Below are positions 47,546 through 54,148 of a DNA stretch of 54,148 nucleotides, piece by piece (within the stretch, counting starts at the first letter, position 1; each line of letters starts with the position of its first letter). The notes below the pieces were generated by a model. That model saw only the letters and a list, made by a program, of their open reading frames with translations. It did not search any database and was not told where the DNA came from. Source of the DNA: Gaeumannomyces sp. JS-464 (lineage: Eukaryota; Ascomycota; Sordariomycetes; Magnaporthales; Magnaporthaceae); contig NGZR01000015.1 of assembly GCA_002197995.1 (NCBI GenBank), forward strand, positions 1-54,148, given 5' to 3'. The translations under genes and the position numbers were made by a program.

Positions 47546-48530
47546 TAAGCAACCGTGTGTAAGTCGTGTAGTGGTAAAAGTCAAAGTGGTAAGTAGTGTG
47601 GTGTGTGTAGTGTGTGTGTAGTAGTAAAGTAGTAAAGTAGTGTGTGTAGGGTAAGAGGTGTGTAAGTGTAGTGTGGTGAAAGTGTAGGTAGTAGGTGTAA
47701 GTAAGTAGTGTAGTGAAGTAGTAGTGTCGTAAGTAGTGTAGTGTAGTAGGTGTAGTGTAGTAAAGTGTAGTGTGCGTACCGTCGTACGTGTCGGTAGAAG
47801 GTACGTAAAAGACGTAGCAGTAAGTAAGTAAGTGTGTAGTAAGTAAAAGGTGTAGTACAGTAGTAGACCAGGGTGTGTAACGGCGTGTAAGTCGTGTGCC
47901 GTGTACGTGGTGTGTGAGTGTAACAACAAAGTCGTGTACAGGTCGCGGTAAGCGGGGCAGTAGGAGTCACGAGACACAGTAAAGGAAAGGGTCGTGTGGA
48001 GTGTGTGTGTGGAAAAGCGTACGCGTAGGGAGTGGTGTGTGGTCCGTGTCAAGTGGTGTGTAAGTAGAGTAGTAGTAGCGTGTAAGCGTGTGTAGTAGTA
48101 GTAGTAAGTAGTAAGTGTAGTGTGAGTAAGTAGTAGTGTGGGGTCAAGTGTGTCAAGAAGTGTACGTGTGTGTAGTGCAGTGCAGTACGTGTCGTACGGA
48201 GGTAGCGAAGGTACGTGCGTGGTGCGTCGTGTAGTGTGTCAGTAGCAGCAACCAAAGGGGTACGCGTACGTCCGGTAGAAGGTAGGTAAGCACAAGTACG
48301 TGTAGGTAGGTAGTAGCAAGGTGTAAAGAAAACGTGTGAAGCGAAGCGTGTAGTCGTGTAACAGTAAGTAAGTAAGTAAGAGTAAGGTACGGTGTCAACG
48401 ACGTAGTAAGGGTGAGGTAAGTGGTGTAACAAGTAAGTCCGTGTGTAAGTAAAACCCAACAGTGTGTGTGTGTGTACGTAGTGGTGTGTAGTAAAGTGTG
48501 TAAAGTAAAGTACAAAAGGAAAGTGTGTGT

Positions 48531-50440
48531 AGTGCCACACACAAAGTACGTAAAAAAGTGTAAAGTCGTAGGTAGTGTGTGTGTAAGTAGAAAGTAGTGT
48601 AAGTAAGTAAAGTACAAAGTGTAAGTACCGTGTGTGTAAGTCAAGTCAAGTGTAAGTACGTACAGGGTGAAACGTAAGGTAGTGTGTGTCCGTGTCGTGC
48701 AGTCGTAAAGAAGTGAAAAAAGTAGGTGGTAGTAGTGTCGTGTAGTAAGTCAAAAGTACAAGTAAAAAAGTGTGTCCGTGGTGTGTGTAGAGTGTCAAGG
48801 TGGTGTGTAGTAAGTAGTAAGTGTAAGAAGTGTACGTGTGTAAGTGTGTAGTAGTGTGTGTAACCAGTAAGTGTGTGTAGTGTGTCAAGTAAGGTCAAAA
48901 GTAGTCAAGTCGTCCGTAAGTACGTAAGTAAAGTCAGTAGTAAACAAAGTGTGTGTGTGGTGTAGGTAAACCGTGAAAGTAAAACAGTACGTAAGTGTCG
49001 TAAAGCGTCGTGTAGTAACGTAGTAGTAGTACAGTAGTAGTAAGCAAGGAAGAGTCGTGTAGTGTAAAAAAAGTGTAAAGTAGTAGTGTAAAGTAGTGGT
49101 CGTGTGTGTGTGTAGTGGAGTAGTGTCGTGTCACGTGTAGGTGTAAGGTGAACGTAAAAGTGTGTGTCGGTGTGTGTCGTGGTAGCCCGTGCGTGCAAAG
49201 CAGCAGGAGTGGGGTGGTGTGTCACAGCAAACAGTGCGTGTGCGTACGCAGTACGCAGAAGACGTGTCCGTACAGCAAAAAAAGAGGGTGAGGTACGTAG
49301 TAGTGTGTACGTAAAACGTGTGTAAAAGTGTGTGTCGTGGTGTGTAAAGAAGTGTAAGTACGTGTAGTGTAGAAGAGTGTAAAAGTGTAAAGCGTGTAAG
49401 TCGTGTAAGTAAAGTAGTAAAGTGTGTGAAGAAAAAGTGTGTGTGTAGTACAAAGTGTAAGGTAAAGTGTAAGTGTAGGTAGAGTGTGTAGTAAGTAAAA
49501 AAGGTGTGGTAGTGTGTAAGTAGTAGGTAAACGTGTGAAGGTAGTGGTGTAGTGGTAGTAAGTAGGTGAGTAGTGTGTGTGTACAGAAAGTAGTGTCGTC
49601 AGTCAAAGGTGTAAGGAAGTGTGTGTAAGTGCGTAAGTCCGTCGTAAAGTGTGTGAGTGGAGTAGTGTGTGTAGTGTGTAAGTAAAGCGTAGACGTGTCC
49701 AGTAGTGAAAAGTAAAAGTGTAAGGAAAGAAGTGTAGAAGTAGTGTAAGTACGTGGTAAAGTGTGTGTGAGTGCGTAGTAAGGTAAGTAAAGTGTGTAGA
49801 GAGTGGTGTAAGTAGTGTAAGTAAGAGTAAGTAACAGGTGTGCGTGCGTGCGTAAGCACGCGTGTCGCGTACGAAGGTAGTGCAGTAGGTGTGTAGAGTA
49901 AGTGTGTGTAAAAGAGTCGTGTGTAGTCAGTAAGTGGTGTGTGTGTGTGTGTAAGTAGCGGAGCACGTGTCGGTAGCGGGGGTGTACAAGTAGTCAGAGT
50001 AGTAGACGTCGTAAAAAGTGTAGTACGAAGTAGTAGTAGTAAGTACGTAGTGTGTGTGTAAGTGTCGTAGTGTAAGTGTAGTAAAAAGTAGTAAGGTGGA
50101 AGTGTAGAGTGTGTGAAGGTGTAAAGGGAGAGTGTAACGTAAACGGTGTGTGTAGAGCGTGAGTAGAGTCGTGGTGTGTGTAAAAGTGTAAAAGTGAAAA
50201 GGAGGGGTGTAAGAAAGTAGTAGAGTGTCGTCGTGTAGTAAAGGGTGTGTAGTCAGTGGTGGTAAAGTGTGTCAGGGGTGTGTCACGTGTCACCGTAGGT
50301 GGTGCAGGTAGTGTCAAGTAAGGTACAGTCAAAACGGTCAGTGGTGTGGAGCGTGTGTGTGCAGGTAAAAGGGTGTGAAGTGTACGTGCGTAAAGTAGTG
50401 TGTGTGTAGTGGTAGTGCGTACGTGTCGTAGAAGGTAGCA
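48531..50440 (+). CDS. rps3: Ribosomal protein S3 of the mitoribosome
   Basis: Starts MPHTNTKKLNLVF at 48531. Conserved pieces: TGETKYFPSASKEWKNSVYS, YNQNTIKN, SSVYNIIKNYFNLY, EIKHTNSKALITIYTYNRE, VVFNIVNLKYVMYNSDIFT, and near the C terminus ISGIRFEVKGRLTKRFRADR, SYKGLSCVNFRG, SVQYSISTSKRHVGAFAVKG. This is the fungal RPS3/S5 family encoded in the omega intron; it serves small-subunit assembly and the mRNA entry region. GC hairpins interrupt it at about 49185-49275, 49835-49890 and 49950-49985. Several indels; stop position uncertain. Confidence 0.88.
49185..49275. repeat. GC palindrome insert inside rps3
   Basis: CCTGCTGCAAAGCAGCAGG is a perfect stem of eight with an AAA loop, followed by CATGCTTGCTACGCATACGC. 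It lies in the variable middle of rps3, where length is poorly conserved. Two smaller units are at 49835-49890 (CTGCTGCTAAGCACGCTTCG) and 49950-49985. Confidence 0.7.
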
Positions 50441-51400
50441 GTACGTGTCGGTAGCCCGTGCGTGTGTGCAGGGCGTACAAAGGTACGCGTAGGTGGTGTA
50501 GTGTAGTGCGTAGTACGTGTGCGTACCGTAAGTCAGTAGTAAGCAGTACGTGTCGTGCGTGTAGTGTGTCGTGCGTACGAAGGTACGTACGAAGGTACAG
50601 TAGGTACGTGTCGGTAGCAGGTAGCGGTAGCGTGGTAGCCAGCCAGCAAGCCAGCCGTACGTGTCGGTAGTGAAGCAAGCACGTAAGTAGGTAAGGTAGA
50701 AAAAGTAGTAGCGAGTGTAAAACAGTAGGTAAGGTAAAAGTGAAGAAAGTAGGTCGTGAACCAGTGTGTGTGGTGAGAAGTGTGGAAAGTAGTGTGTAGT
50801 GTAGTGAGTAACAAGGTGTGAACAGGCGTAAGTGTGTGCGCAAGAGGTGGTGCGAAAGTGACGTGCGCGGGTGTGGCACCGTCGAGTGGTCGGCGTGTAA
50901 CGTGTAGTCCGTCAGTGGACGCAGAAACGTAGTGGTAGGGGTGCGACGTGGTGTCGGTCGAGTGTAAAAAGTGTACACGAGCGTGGGGTGTAAAGTACGG
51001 TCGGTGAGACAGGTAGTGGGTGTGTCGTAGTCGTGTCGTAGAGGGAAGTGTAGAAGTAGTAAGTAAGGAGGTAAGTCGTAGGTACGAAAGGAACAGTGGG
51101 ACGTGGTGTAGTGTCGTACGAAAACGGTGTGTGGTAAGTGTGTGTAGTGTAACCGTAGTGGGTGTGTACCGTGGTGTGGTGTGTAGTGGTACCCAAGTAG
51201 TGTAAGTGTGTAGTGTAGTAGTAACAAACAAGTGTGGTGTAGTAGTAGGGAGTGTGTGTACGTGTGTCACGTGTAAGGTAACAGTGAGTAGCAGTAGGCA
51301 GTGGCAGGGAAGCGTAAGGTGTAGGTCAAAGAGTAAGGTGGTGTGAAAGCAGTAGTAGACACGAAGCGTGTACCGTGTAAGAGTAGTGTGTCGTGTAGTA

Positions 51401-51611
51401 GTAGTACGGTAAGTAGTAAGTAGTGTACGAGAAGTAGGCGTGTGTGTAGTCGTGGTAAGAAGTCGTAGAGAGTGTGTGTGTAGGAACAAAGGTACGTAAG
51501 TGTGTAGTAAGGTGTACGTAAAGTAGTGTGTGTAGTAGTCGTGTGTCGTGTGTGTGTGTGTGTGTGTAGTGTCAGCGTGTAGGTGTCCCGTACGTACGGT
51601 AGGGAACCAGG
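51401..51611. other. AT-rich spacer after rnl with one inverted repeat
   Basis: No gene. The end of the stretch has TAGTTCCCTACTACGTAGGG, a CCCTA/TAGGG inverted pair just before trnT. The rnl 3' end near 51400 is an estimate. Confidence 0.5.
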
Positions 51612-51711
51612 CCCCGTGGGCCGTAGGTGTAGCAGTAAAAGGTAAGTGCAAGTGTGGTGTGTGTGGTAAGTCAAGTAGAAGCAAGGTGCGAGTACGTGTG
51701 CACCGGGCGTG
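51612..51711 (+). tRNA. trnT: tRNA-Thr (UGU)
   Basis: Anticodon stem ATTGT/TCAAT around TTTGTAA (TGT). T arm GCAAG-TGCGATA-CTTGC. The acceptor 3' strand is ACCGGGC; the 5' acceptor text looks damaged by GC-rich sequence or indels. First tRNA after rnl, as usual in Pezizomycotina. Confidence 0.8.
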
Positions 51712-52095
51712 TAGTGTAACGTGTAGTGCGAAGGTACAGCAAGCCGTGTGCGTGGTACGTGTCGTAAGTACGGTACGTACGTAAGTACGGTACGTACGTA
51801 AGTACGCAGCAGTAGTGTGTCAGTAAGTAAGGTAGTGCCGTAGTGTGTCGTGTAGTGTGTCAGTAGGTAGGTACGTGTAAGTACGGTACGTACGGTAGCA
51901 AAGCGTACGTAGTGCACGTACGCACAGAAGGTAAGCACGCACGTAAGGTAAACAGTGCGTGTGTGCGTACAACGTACGCGTACGTGCGTACGAAGGTACG
52001 GTAGGTAGTGTCGGTAGGTACGTGTCGGTAGCAGAAAGTAAGAAGGTACACGTGTCGGTAAGGAGTGTAGTGTGTGTGTAGTAAGTAAGTACGTG
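51712..52095. repeat. GC hairpin and TAATACGTACTAC repeat cluster
   Basis: AGCAAGCCTTGCTGTACTTC palindrome, three TAATACGTACTAC copies (51767-51805), two TTATTTCATA units (51812 and 51850), and GCACTACGCACAGAAG and TACTTCGTAG elements. No gene. Confidence 0.75.
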
Positions 52096-52192
52096 TGGAG
52101 TGTAGGTCGGTCGTAGGTGGAAAGACAGTAGCGTCGTGTGTCAAGTGCGTGAGGTCGCAGGGTGTCAACGTCCGTGCCGTAGGTCGTAAGTG
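52096..52192 (+). tRNA. trnE: tRNA-Glu (UUC)
   Basis: Acceptor GGATTAG/CTAGTCT, D arm CGTCTAGTGGAAAGACA, T arm CGCAGGTTCAACTCCTGC. The anticodon arm TAGCTCTTCAATGCTGA suggests TTC with an indel. The position after trnT supports Glu. Confidence 0.78.
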
Positions 52193-52281
52193 CGGAGTGT
52201 AGTGGTAAAGTGGGTGTAACAAGTGTGTGTGACGTCAGTGACCAAAAAAGTAGTAGGTGTCAAAGTCCGTAGTAGTCCGCC
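52192..52281 (+). tRNA. trnM: tRNA-Met (CAU), first
   Basis: Acceptor GCGGATT/ATCCGC; anticodon region TTTTTGACTCATGACCAAAA contains CAT; T arm TATAGTTCAAATCCTATA. Confidence 0.83.
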
Positions 52282-52785
52282 GTGCCGTACGAAGGTACGA
52301 AGGTACGTGTCGGTACGTGTCGGTACGTGTCGGTACGTGTCGGTACGTACGTAAGTACGTAAGTAAGTAAGTACGGTACGTACGTAAGTACGGTAGCAAA
52401 AGCACGCGTGTGTGTAGTGAAAGTAAGCAAGGTACGTGCGTGGTGTGTGTGTAGTGTGTCAGTAGGTAGCAACCAAAGGAGTACACGTACGTGTCGGTAG
52501 TAAGGTACGTGCGTGGTGCGTGTCGTGTAGTGTGTCAGTAGCAGCAACCAACCAAAGGGGTACGCGTACGTGTCGGTAGAAGCGCGTGCGTGTCGTACGA
52601 AGGTACGTGTCGCACGAAGGTAGGTACGTGTCGGTAGGTAAGCAGCCGTGTAAGTAAAGAAGTAGTGCGTGTGTGTAGTAGACGTGTGCGTAGTGGGTGT
52701 ACGAAGGTAAGCGTGTACGTGTCGGTAACGTAGTAGTAGGTGTGGTGCGTGTACGTAAGGTAAGCAGCGTGTAGTGTGTAGGTGA
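52282..52785. repeat. Dense GC hairpin cluster
   Basis: About six TACTTCG copies (52296-52345), TACGTACTAATACG units, CTTTTATGAAATAAGC, and two copies of a composite element: TTATTTCATAGTAGCAACC, then AAAGGATACACTACTTCG (52451-52498), and TTATTTCATAGCAGCAACC, then AAAGGGTACGCTACTTCG (52527-52575). Related composites are at 48230-48275 and 53665-53715. No gene. Confidence 0.8.
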
Positions 52786-52880
52786 GGCGTAGTAGCGTGT
52801 AAGTGTGGGTAAAGCAGTACGTGCGTCAGTAACAGGTACGTGTACGTAAGGTGGTGTCAAGGTCACGTGTGTAGCCGTGT
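52786..52880 (+). tRNA. trnM: tRNA-Met (CAU), second
   Basis: Acceptor GGCTATA/TTTAGCC, D arm with AATTGGTA, anticodon stem TACTG/CAGTA around CTCATAA (CAT), T arm AAGTGTTCAAGTCACTT. One of the two Met tRNAs is presumably the initiator; which one is not decided. Confidence 0.87.
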
Positions 52881-52882
52881 AA

Positions 52883-52989
52883 GTCCGAGGTGAGTGAAAG
52901 TGTGGGTAGACAGTAACAAACGTGTAAAAGTGTGTGGTAGGGTGTAAGTAGCCAGTAAAGGGTGTCGAGGTCCGTGTGTGTGTCGGAGT
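52883..52989 (+). tRNA. trnL: tRNA-Leu (UAA)
   Basis: Class II tRNA. Acceptor TCCGA.../...TCGGA, anticodon stem ACAAA/TTTGT around CTTAAAA (TAA), T arm AAAGGTTCGAGTCCTTT. Confidence 0.86.
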
Positions 52990-53871
52990 AGCGTACGCAG
53001 TGGAGAGAGGGTAGTGTGTGAGTGTACGTAGGAGTAGTAGGGGTAGTGTGTAGTCGTAAAAAGTGTGTGTAGTCACCAGGTGTGTGTGTGTGTGTGTAGT
53101 GTGTGTGAGTGTGTGTGTGAGTGTGTGGGTGTGTGGTGCGTACGAAGGTAAGCAGTAGAGTGTACCGGTACGTGTACGTACGAAGGTAGTGAAGTGTAGT
53201 GTGCGTAGCGTACGCACGTGTCGGTAAGGAGCAAGCGTAAAGCGTACACGTAAGTAAGAAGTAAGTAGGTGTGGGCCGTGGCGTACGTAGTGAAAGTAAG
53301 AAGGTACGTAGTGTACGTCGTGTGTGTGTGTGTAGGTACGTGTCGGTAGGTGAGTGGTAAGGTAGTGCAGTGGTCGTACGTGTCGGTAGGTGGTACGGCC
53401 GTACGTGTCGTGCGTGCAACGGAGGTAAGAAAGCAGCGGTACGTGTCGGTAGTGCAGGGAACGTGTGTAAGAGTAAAGTACCCGCCGTAGGTGTAACGGA
53501 GTGGTAGGTGCGTGTACGTGTCGTAGTGTAAAGTAAGGGGGCGGTACGTGTCGGTAACACGTAGTCGTGTCGCGTGTAAGTGTGCAGTGTAGTGTGTAGA
53601 AGGTAAGCACACGTACGTAGAAGGTAAGCACACGTACGTAGCAAGGTACGTGCGTGGTGCGTGTCGTGTAGTGTGTCAGTAGCAACCAAACCAAAAGGGT
53701 CAGCGTACGTGTCGGTAGAAGGTACGTAAAAAAAAGTACCGGGGGTGCGTACCCCGTGTGTGGGGGTGTGCGTGTCGCGTGGCAGGTAGCGCGTGTACGT
53801 GCGTGTCGCAGTGAAAGTAGGTAAGCGCGTGTACGTGCGTGTCGCAGTGAAAGTAGGTAAGCGCGTGTAGC
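52990..53871. repeat. Longest gene-free stretch: GC hairpin cluster
   Basis: About 880 printed bases with no gene. After an AT-rich, T-rich part (53040-53130) come many TACTTCGTA / TACGAAGTA units, GGCTACTATGAAATAAG (53280), two GTAAGCACACTACTAGAA copies (53602-53640), the composite TTATTTCATAGCAACC + AAAAGGGTCAGC (53668-53705), a GC hairpin TACCGGGGTGCTACCCC (53737-53757), and two copies of GCGCTTACTGCTTCGCATGA at 53789-53862. Confidence 0.8.
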
Positions 53872-53969
53872 GGGGGAAAGTAGGTAGTAAGTGGGGTAGG
53901 TAGTAGCAAGTGTGTGTGCAGTAGTGTGGTGTGTGGTCCGGGTGTCGAGTGCCCGGGTGTGTCGTCCAC
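53872..53969 (+). tRNA. trnA: tRNA-Ala (UGC)
   Basis: Acceptor GGGGAAA/TTTCTCC, D arm with AATGGGTAGTA, anticodon stem CAATT/ATTG around TTTGCAT (TGC), T arm TCCGGTTCGATGCCCGG (one mismatch). Confidence 0.87.
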
Positions 53970-54005
53970 AGTAGTCGTGTGTCAGTCGTAGTCCAGTGTC
54001 AGTGT

Positions 54006-54105
54006 GCGTCAGTGGTAACGTCAAGTGTGGGTAGAGGTGAAAGTACGTGAAGAGTAGTGTGTGTGTGGTGTAGTAAGGTGTCGAAGTCGTGTAGTCGTGT
54101 GGGCA
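54006..54105 (+). tRNA. trnF: tRNA-Phe (GAA)
   Basis: Acceptor GCTCATG/TTGGGC with wobble, D arm CTCAATTGGTAGAG, anticodon stem AATAC/ATATT around TGAAG (GAA), T arm TAAGTTCGAATCTTA. Last gene in the window; the final 43 bases show nothing more. Confidence 0.86.
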
Positions 54106-54148
54106 AAGAGTGTCGTGTAAAGTGTAGTAAGGGGTAAGTGAGTGGAAG

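Larger units (their letters stand above)
48034..50820 (+). mobile_element. Omega-site group I intron of rnl, carrying rps3
   Basis: Inserted after exon ACGCTAGGGAT; the 3' exon begins AACAGGCTAATTT and the intron's last base is G. This is the classic omega position in LSU rRNA. An R element GTTCAACGACTATAAGG is at 48393-48413 and an S-like AATAGTCTGAACC at 50744-50764. The ORF is a ribosomal protein, not an endonuclease, the arrangement typical of Pezizomycotina. Confidence 0.9.
31300..51400 (+). rRNA. rnl: Large-subunit rRNA with six introns
   Basis: Exons recognised: about 31300-31869 (GAAGCGAAGTGAAATATC, AAGTACCGTGAGGGAA), 35542-35715 (GACCCGAAGCCTAGTG), about 39120-39225 (GACTAGGATAGCTGGT), about 41205-41340, 43301-44548 (GGGAAACAGCCCAGAAC, CTCGGCAAAATAACT, CCTAAGGTAGCGAAATGCC), 46886-48033 (AGACCCTATGCAGC, GTTTGATTAACAAC, ACGCTAGGGAT) and 50821-51400 (CTCGATGTCGGCTTAA, GTACGAAAGGAAC). 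The 5' end is approximate; domain I looks short. Base errors occur throughout. GC hairpins occupy a variable region at 47240-47545. Confidence 0.93.
1..54148. other. Whole window carries a T-to-GT text encoding
   Basis: Seen directly: every T is preceded by G except at 3707, 25058, 39706, 43036, 43358, 43984, 44663, 44670, 44849, 45037 and 45083. Reading 'gt' as a single T restores normal AT-rich sequence with conserved rRNA strings, foldable tRNAs and recognisable proteins on both strands. On the printed minus strand every A is followed by C, so TAA and TAG cannot occur. That creates very long open frames made of Thr, His, Leu, Tyr and Arg, which are not genes. All other entries are read after this decoding, and their ends are accurate to about 5-30 printed bases unless a splice junction is stated. 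Confidence 0.97.

Noticed and set aside
1..54148. Very long, heavily overlapping open frames on the printed minus strand (for example 27162-29756), rich in Thr, His, Leu, Tyr and Arg.
   Set aside because: On the printed minus strand each A is followed by C, so TAA and TAG cannot occur and only TGA can stop a frame. The proteins are by-products of the encoding and vanish after decoding.
1..54148. Pervasive GT/GTGT microsatellite-like texture, as if the window were simple-sequence or telomere-like DNA.
   Set aside because: Runs of 'gt' are runs of T in the decoded sequence. The texture is explained fully by the T-to-GT substitution.
1..54148. A natural genome or virus with a three-letter-like code or a modified base that forces T to follow G.
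   Set aside because: Collapsing 'gt' recovers conserved rRNA, tRNA and protein sequence on both strands. A real compositional constraint would not leave hidden intact genes one edit rule away.

Overview
The window cannot be read as ordinary DNA as printed. Apart from 11 stray positions, every T directly follows a G: AT, CT and TT are essentially missing over 54 kb. If each 'gt' is read as one T (so 'ggt' is GT), the text becomes normal AT-rich DNA of roughly 40 kb (estimated from hand-decoded lines), with textbook tRNAs, rRNAs, group I and II introns and respiratory-chain genes. I therefore treat the printed sequence as a T-to-GT encoded copy. All coordinates below are printed-window coordinates. 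All gene calls come from the hand-decoded sequence, translated with mitochondrial code 4 (TGA = Trp).

Decoded, this is part of a filamentous-fungal (probably Pezizomycotina) mitochondrial genome. The evidence is TGA-Trp, rps3 inside the omega-site intron of rnl, the order rns - tRNAs - cox3 - nad6 - trnV/I/S/P - rnl - trnT/E/M/M/L/A/F, and many group I introns with LAGLIDADG or GIY-YIG endonucleases. Short GC-rich hairpins litter the spacers and also sit inside endonuclease genes, rps3 and rRNA variable regions.

Layout. 1-8522 (minus strand): the start of a cox3 copy, tRNAs Trp-Lys-Gly-Asn-Tyr, the rns 3' exon and an rns intron with a LAGLIDADG gene. 8523-8609: a short spacer and symmetry axis. 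8610-17103 (plus strand): the same genes again, as a near-perfect inverted copy that differs by small indels. 17104-22184: the rest of cox3, with a compound intron. 22281-23439: an unrecognised acidic, Ser-rich protein with a signal-peptide-like N terminus. 23686-24332: trnG (second locus), trnD, trnS. 24499-27984: nad6 with an intron. 28020-29425: a free-standing LAGLIDADG gene invaded by GC hairpins. 29709-31204: trnV, trnI, trnS, trnP among GC hairpins. About 31300-51400: rnl with six introns (group II with RT-HNH, three group I with GIY-YIG, group II with LAGLIDADG, and an omega-site group I carrying rps3). 51612-54105: trnT, E, M, M, L, A, F.

The cell-biological content is ordinary: cytochrome oxidase subunit 3, complex I subunit ND6, the mitoribosomal RNAs and S3, and tRNAs, overlaid by mobile introns. 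The two inverted copies disagree by homopolymer indels, and several conserved genes carry single-base frameshifts. This suggests unpolished long-read data, and possibly a fold-back (palindromic) read. The items most worth a second look are the encoding itself, the inverted duplication, the GC-hairpin family inside coding regions, a GIY-YIG gene split by a LAGLIDADG gene, a two-core compound intron in cox3, a LAGLIDADG-bearing group II intron, and the acidic repeat protein.
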